64,000 bases of DNA from Chaunax sp. Z400 (GCA_037577475.1 CM075193.1:3228501-3292500); one strand, 5' to 3'. Positions 1-47,983 are shown, counted from the first letter of the stretch. Program-made: numbers and translations. The notes: a model not told the origin generated them from the letters alone.

Positions 1-834
1 TGGACCTCATTACCCTCATCAGTCACTCATTAAAATAGCAACCAGGTTTGTTTGTTTTTTTCCATTTGTTGGTTGTTTGGTTTGTTAGCAGTATTACTCA
101 AAAAATTCTGGACGGATTTCCATCAGACTTGGTGGGAGGACGGGTCTTGGGCCAAAACAGTTTGTTCCCCTGTCCGTTTCCTACCTCACACTTTTGATTT
201 CCAGTATCTGTTTCTGAATTCTAACCTGAGCCTTTATGCCTACCTGTACCTGTCAGTGAGCTATGTGTTAATAAATCACTGAAATCATCCTGCGTCCTTT
301 TATTGTCAGCCTTTGAATCCCATTCTGTATTTCCTGAACAAACTGAATCAACTGCAGGAGCCCATCTCAGCTGGAAAGTGGAAGCAAAATTCTGCCAGTC
401 AGACCTTTAGTTGTGACAGTTTTGAGATTCAAACACATGTTTTCAGTATGTTTGAAAAAAAGTTATGCGGATGAATATATGCTTTTAAAAATGTTCTCTT
501 TTGCCTGGTTTTATGTATTTTATGCTATTCTTAACTTAATTTTAATAATTATTCTGTATTTATTTTTGTTTGTCTGAATGTACTGCAGCTGATACTTCTG
601 TTGGCTGGGATGGTTGTTCTATTTTAGTATAGTATCCTTTAGGCTCTGTGCAGGTGACCATCCTCACCTGTATCACAGGTGCTTGATAGACAGGTGTCAA
701 TCATTATTCTAGGCGGTTTTAATCACCCGTTGCACTGCCCTTCTTCCCCCATCATCCCATGCCAGTTTGTGACATTTCCAATCAGTTGTTTCCTGTAAAA
801 GCTCCCACTGAACCCCACACACCAATCACAACGA
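1..834. other. Left flank: repeat debris, no gene seen
   Basis: About 47-158 is an antisense fragment of the dispersed repeat family also seen at 24.1 and 43.3 kb (shared words: a TTTGTTAGCAG-like start, then cttggtggga). About 170-310, ending ATAAATCACTGAAATCATCC, resembles LTR 3' ends I have seen in fish gypsy elements, but I cannot confirm this. In mammals NDST2 lies next to ZSWIM8 on this side; none of it is recognisable here. Confidence 0.4.
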
Positions 835-2834
835 GTCACTGCTTTGAATTATCTTTATTAAGTAAACTCTACACTTTTAGTATTGCTTTTATCTTTTTTT
901 TCTGTTTTTTATTCTTTTCACGCTAAATTAGAACCTTTTGCAATCAGCACATATAGAACTTTTCAATCAAGCTACACTTTTGAGGAATACAAAAATATCA
1001 CAGTACATTTTCTACTAAGTCACCTTCACCTGTGAGGTCCAGAGCCAATCAGAGGAGAGTTCAGAACCACAGCAGCTGCCTTAACAGAGATGGAAAGTCT
1101 TAAAGTTACAGCACCATGATTGATGAGCTAACCACACTGAAGCCACTCAAACATACTCGTGTCTGATTCCGTTGAGTGTTGTGCATTAAACAGCTCAGTG
1201 AAGCAGGGCCTCCAGTGTCGAACCACATCTGTGTTGTAAAACCAAAACACACTCTTTAAAACACGTGTGATGAAGCGGGAGTCTCAGTTTTGTGTAATTT
1301 GTTCGTTTGCGTTTGTGTGTGGTCAGAGCGGTTTCATGGCTGCCCCTCGTGACCGACGGGGAGCTCATTCCTGTTAGTGCTCCAGAATGAGACACTGCAC
1401 CTAAAATGAACCTATAAAAAGCTATACACAGATGCGACTTACAGCATCTTTTATCTGCAGGTTTTGGTTTTACAAGATAGAAAACTTGAAAAGACAACTA
1501 GAGCAGTGGGAAGCATCTGGGACTGTCTATGTGTTTGAACTGGTCAGTGATTAGGCAGCTGAAAAGATGGACTCGGTATGCAGTAATTAGAGCAGATTAA
1601 TGAGAATCAACTACTGGCTGTGCCAAATACTTAGCGTCTTAATTTCTGACTGATAATTTGATGCAAATCCTAATTTTGTTTTATTTTGCATATTTTACAC
1701 AATTGTGTTTCGACATAATTACAGAGTGAATTTGGTTCATCTTGTTAAATATGTCTAGAAAAACATATCTATCAAAAAATATGGTGAAAAACATTTTGAG
1801 ATTGGTGCAGTTTCTTCTGGGACATAAGCAGAAGGAATATTTCCACAACCACCAGACAGATTGTGGCGAGCACCAAAAAAAAGAAAAGAAACGTTATTAA
1901 TCATGTTGTCTTGAGGAAGCCTGAATCAAAAAAATGAAGGCGACACCCAGCCCTGGTGAGAAAAGAAAAGGCTGATCCAGATGTTGCGTTGCACACTGAG
2001 CCCAGCTGTGGTTAGGTGGCCTCTGGTTTTGGTCTGGAGCTGTGTTCGTATCACTCCTCAAGCAGGCTGAAATGTAAATAAGGATCCCACACAACAACAA
2101 CAGCTCCTTGAACATCCTCTCTCTCTCTTTCCATTCCTCTCTGCACACACGTCATATTCTAAACAAAGTATCAAAAAAGATTAAACAAAATACTGAAAAA
2201 TCCTCACCCGTACTTACAATATAATTTCTCATATTAAACGTTTTTTTTTCCTTGCAAATCTTCCTTTTTTACTCTGCAAAGATTCAGATCCATAGTGAGA
2301 GGCTTTTGGCGAGCGAAGCCTCGCAGCTCCAACCACTCTGGAAGGGAATGTTGCAGCATGAAAATGAACCAAAACAAAACTACAAAACACTGGAGGTGAA
2401 GTGAGGATGGAGGGTGAGAGATCCCTGTCAATGTCTTCAGTTTTTAGGGGGAAATGGAAGAGACGAGTTACATGAACAAAGGAAGGAGTACACTTTAATT
2501 CCACAGTTACACACACATGAACCATGATAGAATGAGAGTGAGCCGAGAACAGAGGAGGGCAGGGAGTCGACCTGGCATCTCCCCTGAGATCTGGGTAGAT
2601 GAACACACAAAAAGTAAGTCTGTGGGTCAGGGGGTACAGGAGCTGATTGTACTGCCTGTGTGCTGTGTTTGTTTGTTTGTTTGTTTGTGAGTCCACATAG
2701 TGAGGAGCAGAGTCAGCATGAATGCAGCCAGCTCAGTGCCATGGCAGTAGCAATGCTGGAGGCTGACTTGGCGCTGAATGGGACTCTTCCATCCCGGGCC
2801 CCAGGCCAGCACACCCTCCCACTGGGCAGAGCAC
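835..2834 (-). other. zswim8: Inferred zswim8 3' UTR
   Basis: No open frame here resembles a gene. On the minus strand an AATAAA lies at 859-854, followed by a GU-rich stretch (about 845-805) of the kind that promotes cleavage. The zswim8 transcript therefore probably ends near 835, giving a 3' UTR of about 2.0 kb. The segment is A/T-rich with a CT run at 2118-2132 and a TTTG tetranucleotide run at 2668-2688. There is no transcript evidence here, and earlier signals could also be used. Confidence 0.5.
854..859 (-). terminator. Candidate zswim8 poly(A) signal
   Basis: A canonical AATAAA on the minus strand with a GU-rich element 10-50 nt downstream (minus-strand sense). It is the best-formed signal between the zswim8 stop codon and the left edge of the window. 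Confidence 0.45.
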
Positions 2835-25218
<22,384 letters not shown>

Positions 25219-26462
25219 TACATCCACTTTTTGACTGCTTCGAAGTCCAGAGGACTGCGACGTCAGGCCACGGCTTTTCTTCCAAGCTAGAAATCAAGAG
25301 GAAACCCGGCGAAAAGTGTACTACACTGGGGGGAAAATGTAGTCTCAAGACTGGGGGAGGGGAGGCCACTAGCAACCAAAACACAGCTGAGAGGCTTACC
25401 GCTGGGCCCTCAAACACAGCATAATACCAACTCTGACAAGGCGATGGGCTCAGTTATGTAGTCTATGCTGATGAATGCACAACAAAAGTACAATTACAAA
25501 GTGTTTATGTGTAACTTTCCATAAGTTAAGCACTGGTTTCCCATAAATTCAAATCAAACTACAAGTCAATTAGTTCGATTTATCAATCCACTCCATGCCG
25601 CTTGACTGAGCTCCCTTTACGGTCTATTACTACTTTGAACAGAAGGTCATGTCGTCTGTTTGACGGTACTACTACCAAACATACCAGCTCTTTACAGTCA
25701 GACAGACCGAAGACTCTATAACACTGAAAAATTACATCCACTGTGCAGCTAAGACCGTGAATGCATCATATCGCGTTAGTTAGCCGGAGCGATGTGTTAA
25801 AACTGGGAGAATTCATTAACTTTAGTTGCTTTCCTTCATACCGACGTCCTACTTTTAGCCAAATACTACACTGAATGTCTCAATTATCTATTGTAGCACG
25901 ATACAAATACTAAAGTCTTTAAACTTGATCATATCAGAGCAGTTTAACCGAGTCAATGTCAAAAAGTATTACCAAATGTCTTCTACATTTGATGTGCTGG
26001 TTAAATGCAGGGCTGCTAATGCAAATAACATTTAGCCGACATTAGCCGAGAGGCTAATTATGCTAATAGCTGCGTATGGGGATGACATAAACAGCTGCCA
26101 TCGGCTGAAGATGACTATATTGAGGTTAAATTTGTTTTTCAACCCGACGACATGTCTGTTTAGTTCGTTTTACCTTCGTTTGTGTACAAATATCAGTACC
26201 TTACGTTAGCTAGAAAGCTAACCCCAATCGGCTAACTTCAACAAGCTCAAATAGCTGTTTGTTTACATTCACTGATGAAGCTTTACACCTGTCGCGCTGT
26301 AAGGACTACATGCTTATTTACATCACCAATCTACAGGACTTTTGCTTGTTAAGGTTAGAGTAAAATACGGTCAATAGTCTGATGGTAATCCCAGGTCCTA
26401 GCTTAATGTTTTCCGTTTTTTTGTATTAACTTAGTATTAGAGCCTCTGCCTGACGTTAAAAG

Positions 26463-26717
26463 ATGACAGTCAAATCAGTCTTCAGGCTTCTTCCTTCCTG
26501 GTTGACATCGGTTGTTCTGGCGTTACAATCGTCTCTGCCTCCAAATAACACCGGGATCCCCAGGATATTTCCCGAATCCCTGTCGTCCAGGGTCTATCAG
26601 TCTGCCGGGGGAAGATGGCTCACCTCTCCTACAGCGCCTCCTCCATCAGCTGATCACAGCTTCCGGCTGCCAGCTCTGTTCAGCTCGGATGGAGGGCGGA
26701 GACTCCAGCCCAGGTGA
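26463..26717 (+). other. GC-rich segment with an 84-codon ORF, possible divergent transcript
   Basis: A locally GC- and CpG-richer island 1.2 kb upstream of zswim8 with an ATG-initiated frame (MTVKSVFRLLPSWLTSVVLA and so on). The frame ends at a splice-donor-like CCAG|GTGACA. No second exon is recognisable on the plus strand to the right. The peptide is unknown to me. Confidence 0.2.
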
Positions 26718-26769
26718 CAGCAAACCGAATGCTTTTTCTTATTATTCTAAGGTAATAATGGAAGGATCT

Positions 26770-26895
26770 TGATGAAAGAAAACAGCCATATTTAGGGGCT
26801 TGGGGTCTATGAATGTGCACAATCCAAATAAAAATCTAGATCCACCAGATTTAAATATTTTGGTTGTAACAAACCCAACTTGACGGAGCACAAAC
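26770..26895 (-). repeat. Dispersed repeat family fragment
   Basis: It contains CATATTTAGGGGCTTGG and TAGATCCACCAGATTTAAAT, the same order of words as the copies near 43.05 and 62.9 kb. Confidence 0.5.
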
Positions 26896-28444
26896 CTGCA
26901 AGCATCTCAGTTCCCCCATAATGTCACTGCTCCTAAAAGCAATAGTCCCATGCTAGTTTGACCATCATCACATGACTCATGTATATGCACAGAAGTTATG
27001 GGGACATTATTGCACTGTATTAAAAAGTGCAGAAAAAGGTAGGAAATAGAGAGAAGATTATTTCCAAATTCTGACGAATTTTTTATTATTATTTTAGGGC
27101 TGTATCCACAGAAATTGTATGAAAAGGGCACAAATAATGACAGATCATTGGAGATGAGTAATTACACCATCCTGGAAATAGACCAAGTATTTAATGATGG
27201 GTTAGACGGATGCAATCTATTAGAAAGGTCACTTATTTATTAAAAAGTTAATTATGAAGTGTATGAATTTGATAAATCTTGCAGAATGTTTTGTATGAAC
27301 TCTCCAACCAATTAAAATATGAAGTTAATGATGGAATATTATTTGCTCATTTATTTTCACTTATTCTTTTTGGGGTTATCAGTGTATGAGTGGATGTTTT
27401 GTGTCTGTGTAGAGACTCGCTCTGTGTTTTAAGCTGTTTATTTTTAAGTGTGTGTTAACCCTTAAACAGGCAGGAGTGGAAAATTAGTTGTTAAAAATAA
27501 CTTATGTTACAACTTATCCCATTTGCTCCCATTTAACATTTTCCAGTAAAAATTTTGGATTTTATGAGTTCTCCCAGGACACGTTGCCCTATTAGGGAAT
27601 AAAATGCAGAAGATTTCACTGTTTTATTTGATGAGGAGAAATGTATCATTCTTGTTTTTCCTCATCATTTACATCAAATATACAGGAAGAGAGTACATCC
27701 AAATTAACGTCTCCCTGGGGAAACATACTTTTCAAAAGTTACACAGTTGGAGCAATTTTGTTCTTCATCAACATAGTAAGTCAATAGTCATAATGAGTTG
27801 TATGGATTAATATGAATGTTTTATTAAAAATCACTATGATCAATATATAATTACTCACCACCTGGTCAGCATGTTCTGCACCACTGGCGGCCATGATGGT
27901 TTCTGATCAGGCTTACTAAACAATGACAGATAACTTGAACCAAATCATGGGATCTAGATTCTAATATCAGACAAGACTTTTGATAAATGATGATTGATTG
28001 GGTGAAAACCTTAAATAATGTCCCCTACAGGATGTTAAAGAGTTTGTATCTCCCGGTGCACATCGCCTTTCATTTGCTGTGTGTTGTTGAACCTTCAACC
28101 TCTAACTCAATCAGTTTCACATTGAAAGCCTTCCAGGAATTCTGACATTAATCTCTTTTCTGGTAAGTTAAAAAAAATTTTTTCCAGAAAGTGCTGCATG
28201 TCATGAAGAGCAATTTAACAATGTGAGATAATAAAGTAGAACCATCAGAATTAATTAACAAGTGTTGCTTAAAAGACAAAGTAAGAGCAGTGGAGAGGAA
28301 GATGATATCAAATTAATATTGTGGAAATGTACAATTATGCTGTCATCACCTCATGAACCATTGAAGGAAATGTATTTATGCTGTTGTTTATAGAACTTTA
28401 TGATTTTATAGAATATGAATTTGTGAGGGATTGTAAGAAACACA

Positions 28445-30282
28445 CTCATTTGTTTTGAGACATTTATTAAATGATATCAGCAAAATGAACAAATGACTTC
28501 AAGTCTGAATAGAGACCAGCCTGCTGGCCTCTGTCAAGTGTCTTGTAATTGAACACTGATGTCCTGTGGCTTAGATACATTATATTAAATGTCCCAGCAA
28601 TGCTTGCATTTCTCTGCTGGAAGGTGACGATGTTAAACTCAACAGTACTGAATAAATACAGTTTAAACAAAGTCAACATGGATGTTTTTTCCAAATAAAT
28701 AAAAGCAATAAAAAAATGAGAACCGCATGAGCAAATACAGAACAGAGCACCGAAAAATGCATATCTTGTTGCTAATATTACAGTTGTACTGTACTGTGTA
28801 CTGTGTACAGTATTCCAAAAAATAAATACAAATGTACTGTGGATTATCCACCATGTAAGCACAATATAAACTACAACAATGAAGGTTCAAAAGCTATATT
28901 TTGACACAGGGCCTCAACATCAGACACCATGACCCTTATGATCAGTTAATAATATACATAATCCAATATCATCAAATACTGTCAATGTAATCAAATTACC
29001 ACAAACAAATGACCAAACAGTGAACCAGAGGCTTTTACTGGGTCCTGGGTCCTGGGGCTCCACAGCAGTGCCTGTTGTACCTGATTGGTTATTCAGCCTT
29101 GTTATAAGGCTCACAGACTATGCTGATCACTGGATGTGCACTTGGAAATAGAAAAGAACTCTTGCACACTATGGCTCCATATGCATGGAGGTTCTGTTTT
29201 TGGTGTCAGTTTGTTTGTTTGCTAACAGGATTATGCAAAAATTACATGTCGAATTTCCTGCAACTTGGTGGAAGGGTTGGGCATATGGCAGGAAAGAACG
29301 CACTAAATCTTTGAGTGGATTCAAATTTCATTCAAAGGTACAGGTGGAGGTATGCGCTCTACTGAGTGCCCCTCTCCTTCCTTACAGGGCTGATCATGAA
29401 GAGGAAAGATGGATGGATAGATCCAGACTGTGCATCACTTCTTTTCTATTCTATAAGCCTCTATGTGTAGACAGGCTATCAATGCATTAGCATTTCTTAC
29501 ACATTTTACTGTATGTCAGTTGGAATGAAATGTTATTATATAGACCTGTCATAAGTAAATATTAGCAAAAGGAAAAAAAATTGGCAAAAGTGGTGACCTT
29601 AGTTGTCAGAATAATAATGAATAATGGTCTGACCTGCACACTCGGAATGTTAAAATATAATAAATAAAATATCTGTATGCACAAATTCAGTCTTATAAGA
29701 CACATGATTCTTCAAAGGGACAGCTTCTCATTTACAGGTGACTCCAGTGTGATTGTAAGGCATGTATTTTAGTGCATGATTAAACTTTGTGCCATGTGGA
29801 CCCGGCTGAGGTCTTCAAATCCAAATTCTGTTGCCACAGGTCTCAGGTGTTTCAATATGTCTCCCTCCCTGGAGTCTGTTTAGAAACGATGGCAGATCAC
29901 TTTCAAATACCCTTTTGTGAATATGGAATGACAGAAGAAGCATCCATTGAACTGAACTGAAGACATGCAAGAAGCAGGCACATATAGCAGTTTGGGCTAA
30001 CATCAAATCTAAGTAAGCAACCTTTTACCACTCTGATCATGATTCCTCCATGTATGTCACAACACAGGTGTCCCCTACTGTAAAGAAGTCTGGCATTATT
30101 TCAAAATATGAGAGCATTATACAATAATATACATACATACACATATATATGTACATTCAATGTTTTTTACATGCTTATTGAAGTAATGCAGGAACGAATG
30201 GAGGAGAGAGAAATGGCCTTAGAGCTCAGTGTACACAACACAGACACACCTGCCTCCTTTCATCCTGTGTTATTCTGCATCA
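28445..30282 (-). other. prss12: Probable prss12 3' UTR
   Basis: No coding sequence is recognised. A minus-strand AATAAA at 28468-28463 with GU-rich sequence just beyond it (28455-28430) is a plausible transcript end. About 29190-29375 is a copy of the dispersed repeat described at 43180-43600. A 131-codon frame at 28467-28862 has no family resemblance and is AT-driven. Confidence 0.35.
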
Positions 30283-42459
<12,177 letters not shown>

Positions 42460-42647
42460 CCTGCTGAAGGAACCATCTCCTCCACACGTTCCTCACACAC
42501 ACCTTCACCGGCCCACCTTCCTCTGGTAATCTGTCCTCTGAGATCGATAAGAAAAACAATCAAAGTCCGCTCAGAGCGCAACTCAGGACATCCAACCCGC
42601 TGCCGAGCTAAAAATGACGCGCTGCTGGTGGAGAAAGGGCATACCGA

Positions 42648-42650
42648 TAA

Positions 42651-42682
<32 letters not shown>

Positions 42683-42686
42683 AACA

Positions 42687-42765
<79 letters not shown>

Positions 42766-42769
42766 ACAC
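42648..42769 (+). repeat. (CT)n(AC)n compound microsatellite upstream of prss12
   Basis: A CT run at about 42650-42675 followed by an AC run at 42688-42769. It lies about 190-310 bp upstream of the prss12 ATG, so it is in or next to the promoter. Confidence 0.9.
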
Positions 42770-42999
42770 TGCGTTTCCTCTATAAATCAAAGGTGCGAAG
42801 GCCCCATGTGCGTCTTTAGAGCGCTGTGTATCATTAATCTTTACACTTTCCAGCAGTCTTATTTTACAACAGTCTATCTTGAGGTGCCAGATATATGATA
42901 TACCTGGATAATATGACGAGTAGGGAAAAGCCCTGCGGTCCTTGAAGACTTCACGAAGAGCAGCAGAGCAACAACGTTTTTTTTCTTTTCTCAAGGATC

Positions 43000-43606
43000 T
43001 GGGTGAAAAAAAAATCTGGCATATTTATGGAGTTGGCATCTATGAGTTTGTGCAGTTTTGTGCAGATTCTAATAAAATCCAGATCCACCAGATTTAATGT
43101 CACATATCCAGTAACATTAAATAAAGCTTACAGGGCTGTGAGTCTGATGGAGGAGGTTTGTCCTCTACTGATGGAAATTTTAGTTCCCTGAGAAATTTAA
43201 GAAAAAATGCTGGAAACCTCGCCTTTGTCTGGATCTGTACCAACATCTACTGGGGTTTGTTCTGGATCAAGACCCAACCTCCCACCAAGTTTCTGGAAAT
43301 CTGTTCAGTAGTTTTTGTACAATCCTGCTGAAAACAACCAACAACAGAAGCACACAGGTGAAAATATAAACTCTTCTTCAGTTTAGAAACTAGAATGGCC
43401 CACAGTAGACCCCATACCTGCCACGCCCAAACAATCCTAGACTTGTCTGTTTAGCTTGCCTGGCTTCTGCCCCACCCCTCCACAAAGTTTCGTGGAAATC
43501 ACTTCTGTAATAAAAAAAAAATCGAGCATTGTTAAAGAAAGTGGAAAAGAAAATCCTGGATCTGCCCCTTTAACTGGATTTGCACCAAAATTTAATGGGT
43601 TCTTAA
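43000..43606 (+). repeat. Dispersed repeat family, several nested pieces
   Basis: 42995-43160 is the reverse-oriented end (TCTGGCATATTTATGG, CCAGATCCACCAGATTTAA). 43190-43350 and 43390-43600 are two partial forward copies (CCCACCAAGTTTCTGG; CACAAAGTTTCGTGGAAATC; GCACCAAAATTTAATGGG). The last one runs directly into the tetranucleotide array. No intact open frame is present. Confidence 0.6.
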
Positions 43607-44206
43607 ACCAACCAAGCAAGCAAGCAAGCAACCAGCCAGCCAACCAGCCAACCAACCAAGCAAGCAAGCAACCAGCCAGCCAACCAGCCAACCAACCAAG
43701 CAAGCAAGCAAGCAAGTAAGCAACCAGCCAGCCAGCCAACCAACCAGCCAACCAAGCAAGCAAGCAAGCAACCAGCCAGCCAACCAACCAGCCAACCAAC
43801 CAGCCAACCAACCAACCAACCAAACAACCAAGCAAGCAAGCAACCAGCCAGCCAACCAATCAGCCAGCCAACCAACCAACCAACCAAGCAAGCAAGCAAG
43901 CAACCAGCCAGCCAACCAACTAACCAACCAACCAAGCAAGCAACCAGCCAGCCAGCCAACCAGCCAACCAACCAAGCAAGCAAGCAACCAGCCAGCCAAC
44001 CAACCAGCCAACCAACCAACCAACCAACCAAGCAAGCAACCAGCCAGCCAACCAACCAACCAACCAAGCAAGCAACCAGCCAACCAGCCAACCAACCAAC
44101 CAAGCAAGCAACCAGCCAACCAACCAGCCAACCAACCAACCAACCAACCAAGCAACCAGCCAACCAACCAACCAACCAGCCAACCAACCAACCAATCAAC
44201 CAACAA
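43607..44206 (+). repeat. 600-bp tetranucleotide-derived array (CCAA/CAAG/CCAG)
   Basis: It is built only from 4-bp words CCAA, CAAG and CCAG arranged in a loose higher-order pattern of about 36-44 bp. A length of 4n with no stop word keeps all three minus-strand frames open for about 200 codons (Gly-Trp-Leu-Val-Ala-Cys repeats). This is not a gene. Confidence 0.92.
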
Positions 44207-46179
44207 CCTACAGGCCTGGCGTCGGTTTTCTGCCTGTGTTGAAAGAAGTCTTGATCACCTGGTGGTGTATTGTGGGTAACTTAAGTAGACTGAAGTCCTG
44301 CCAGGCTGCTGCATTCTGGATGAGCAGCAGAGGTCAGGTGGTGCTTGTAGCAGCCAGGAACAAGTTACAGTAGTCAAGGGTCTCCATAAGAGGAGCCCGA
44401 ACCTCCACCAGCACCACCTCCTGGATGATGAATGAACGACTCCTCCTGATGAGGTCACAGGAGTGGAGAGGGACAACGATCACTGATAGGTCACACACTG
44501 GATACATAGAATAAATAACAAGTACTTAAAAATACGGTAACTTAAGTTACTTTAGAGTAGTTACTGCTCACTGCTGTTAAAGGACACATTGACCCTCGGA
44601 GGTCTGTGAACATCTTTGTGATGTTTCTATTAATATGTTTGTGATAAAATGATGTTGAGATGTGGTTTGAATTTTGCTGTAATCTGTAGATTCTCCTCTT
44701 CTGTAACCTTTCACTCCCAAAGTCATATGTGACTCAAAGTGACCAATAGGATGCTGAGAAGAGAGCTTGATATGCTGGTCATTTGACTCCTTGTGTGTGG
44801 ATTGGCTGGATTTGTGTTTGTTTTTACTGTTGGATTTTTATTATATGTAAGAAATATCTGTTTTTCTGCACATTTTTCATTTGCACACATACCATGAAGC
44901 TTGATATGTAGCTTGAAGTCATTATATGGTCCCATTTTTTCATTTTAGAAATTTATTATACATTTATCTCCTATTTCATTCAAATATTCCACTGCTTCTG
45001 TGAGCTGAGGAGTTTGGTCAACCTTTTTAAAGCACCAGAATATTTCGTGAAGATTTTAAAAAAATCGGAATTCAACATTTCCGGTTTTGGCAGAAATGAT
45101 CTCTTTACATATTGTTCTAGGATAAACAGGAGCCTCATATTCCAGAGAGCTGAGACTCCTGTAAATTTGACATTAAACCCTCGGGTGTTATGTTGTAATG
45201 ATAGGTACCACATTAAGAAGGGAGTGTCGTCTGGAGGGTTCAAACCTGATGTTACACTCACTGAAAGTTGTTTTCTGATACCTGGGAAACAAGGGAGGCT
45301 CTGAAACCAGCAGCGGTGAAAGTCACCATCACGTCTGTGTAAAAACGGCCAGAGAACTGAGAACATCGGTCGGAGATAAGCAGGGAGAGGCCATGATAGG
45401 CTGACTCTCGGTGGACGGTTCGAGGCTCTCATTGTTTATCCTGGCGACCTCTCACAAACACAGATTAGTACAGACCTTGATCTTATTCGTCTCATCAGAA
45501 CAGAGATCCTCTCGGGACACAGGCCTCAGATGCTTCTCGTCTCAGGAGATGGATGTTGATGATAGCAACGTCTTCACAGATGGAGCTGAACCAGGCCTGT
45601 AACCGCTGAACATGGTCTGTGTCTGAATCTCAACAAGGCATCAAACCCAGACAGACCCTCAGGCTCTGAGATGATTTTCACAGACAGTCACTGATAGCTT
45701 GGTGTCTTGTTTACTGATCGTTTTGGAGGATCCGTATCAAGAAAGTCAAATAAACTTTGAATGAAAAACAAGTTTATGAACCACAGAATGGATTTAATCC
45801 ACTGTATGGACCCTACACCACTAGAATAAAGCACTTTAAATTTTAAACACATTTACTTTGCATGAAGAACAAACCTGTCACTTTATCACAAACTTTGTGA
45901 ATATCCAGGTTTTCTCTCTTCATCTTCCAGAACGGTTTCATTTAATCAGGGAAAACCTCATTTTGAGGCAGATCCAGATGCAGAACCAAGATTTTTTTAA
46001 ATTAATTTCTCAATGGAATAAAACAATAACAAAAGACATTTTCGTCAACTAATATTTATGAATATGAATTATTGATTATCTGATTCCAGGAGACCAAGAC
46101 ACTGAATCACAGTGATTTAATGAAACGCTACATACTAGATTGTTTGTGGTTGATCTCATCTCAATTTAATTCCATTCAA

Positions 46180-46290
46180 TTTATTTGTATAGAGCCAAAT
46201 CACAACAAAAGTTACATCAAGGCACTTTCCAAAAAGAGCAGGTTTGGCCCGACTCTGCTCATGTCCCACAATCAATAAAGCTATAATGCT
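46180..46290 (+). repeat. Fragment of a common fish repeat (TTTATTTGTATAGAGCCAAA)
   Basis: The string TTTATTTGTATAGAGCCAAA followed by TCACAACAAAAGTTACATCA matches a repeat I know as very common in teleost genomes. It is short and non-coding. Confidence 0.5.
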
Positions 46291-46305
46291 AGAAATGACC
46301 AAAGA

Positions 46306-46420
46306 TACACTACAGGGACAAAAGTATTAGGACACACCTCTTAATCATTGAATTCATGCGTTTCATTCAGACCCATTGTCTGATGGAGGAGTCTGGGTTT
46401 GGATGTCAGGAGAACGTTCT
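46306..46420 (+). mobile_element. Left end of a second copy of the same deleted Tc1-like element
   Basis: It matches the first ~115 bp of the element at 48605, including the identical internal deletion junction. It breaks off at 46420, where a fragment of the dispersed repeat family (46428-46515) begins. Confidence 0.8.
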
Positions 46421-47532
46421 TTTTGTCCCATGTCGTATTCTTCCACTACGTTTTGTGGAAATCCATCGATCCAACGAACTAATTGGGAGAAAACACAACC
46501 TCCTTGGCAGAGGTCAATAAGAAATGAAAAATAATTCAGTTTGGAATGAGGGAGTGAAAAAGCTGAAAACGGTGACAGTGAGGGAATGATGGCTGCAGGC
46601 TGTGGAGTTTCCTCTGAGATCCAAATGTTTGGGAGGAAGTGATAAGCAGGGTGGGGAAATGGTTGTGTTTAATGATGGCCAGATAAACAAGGACACGGCA
46701 AAAATACCACATTCTGACAATGGTGGGTGCAAACATATAGTACACAATCCTTCCTGTCCCTCAGACAAAACATGAAACCAAATCCACATTTAGAGCATCA
46801 TTAAAACAAATGGCAACAACAAACTGGGCGTGGAAATAAAAGGTAGGACGTCATTAAGACGGGATGAAGCATCAAAGGAAGAGAACTTCAAACACGCTGG
46901 CTTTTCCAGTCAGACAGGAGAGGTGATATGGATCATATGTGTGCTATGAAGTCAATGAAGTCAAATGGATTCAGGGGGAAATTCTAATCTCATTCTTTCA
47001 AAAACGGGGAAAAAACTTCCAACAACTCCAAAGCGAAGTGATTGGCTCCCCAAACTTTATCAGTATTTTTTAAACACATTCTGGGTTTTTAAAGAACAAA
47101 GTGGAGGAAGATGTGCAGGAAAAGGTTGACAGGTTCACAGTGAAAACACAAAACAATCAATGTGCTTCGTTGTTCATTTAATAAAACATAAAATGATACA
47201 ATATTTGCAAAGACAAAGATCAAACTGTAACCTTTGAAAAAAAAAACTCAGAGTAAACAAAATGTTTTCCCCAAGATTTTAATATTTTTTTAAATATATT
47301 TCTGGTGGCGTTTGTCTTCCTGTGGTGACTCCATTTCTTTAACAGATTGCATTGTGGGAGAATAGAGCAGACCCAAGACACAAGCAGAAATCCACAGCTA
47401 GAAGTAGTCATATTAAGTATCACTGCACTGAAAACCTGCTCTGAGCACGTCTGTATAGGATGGAGAGGAAACGGAATGATTTGACAAATAGAAGACAAAC
47501 TAGACGACCTGTTCAAATCCAATCAGGAATAT

Positions 47533-47620
47533 ATAACCATAACCAGTGAGATCTATAACCATAACCAGTGAGATCTATAACCATAACCAGTGAGATCTAT
47601 AACCATAACCAGTGAGATCT
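47533..47620 (+). repeat. 22-bp tandem repeat, four copies
   Basis: Four essentially identical units of ATAACCATAACCAGTGAGAT plus CT. No spacers separate them and nothing else around them suggests a CRISPR. Confidence 0.95.
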
Positions 47621-47983
47621 GCTTACTGGGAATCGATGCAACTCTGTCTGTTTGATTTTACTCCTGCATCCATCTCAGCTTCCACAGGAATGACGATGCA
47701 TTTAAGTGTTCAGTGATGGCGGTAAGCTCCCAGCCAGGAGCCATGAAACCCAAGAAGAATAATTCCATCAGGTCCACTAATAACATCTCTGCACTGAATG
47801 AAAACACTCGGCCAAATTGGATTGAGACGAAATGGCATCATTTTCAGCAGGGCCACTTCAGGACGGGAGGAGATTATATTTCAAACCATAAAAAAGGTGA
47901 GTGTTGTGAATACAAAGGCTGCACCGTTACAACAACAATATAAGATGAATGAGATTTGACAACCTGATGTTACTGAAGGAGCA

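Larger units (their letters stand above)
25441..28444. other. Intergenic region between zswim8 and prss12
   Basis: AT-rich, with repeated GCTAATTAGC-like words around 26000-26240 and a dispersed-repeat fragment at 26770-26895. Apart from the GC-richer island at 26463-26717 I see no gene. Confidence 0.5.

Noticed and set aside
28467..28862. 131-codon minus-strand ORF downstream of prss12
   Set aside because: No recognised family, AT-driven composition, and it probably lies in the prss12 3' UTR.
43592..44206. Overlapping ~200-codon ORFs of Trp/Leu/Gly/Val/Ala/Cys repeats, resembling a repetitive membrane protein
   Set aside because: They come from a 4-bp-word array without stop words; three frames are open at once, and there are no flanking exons.
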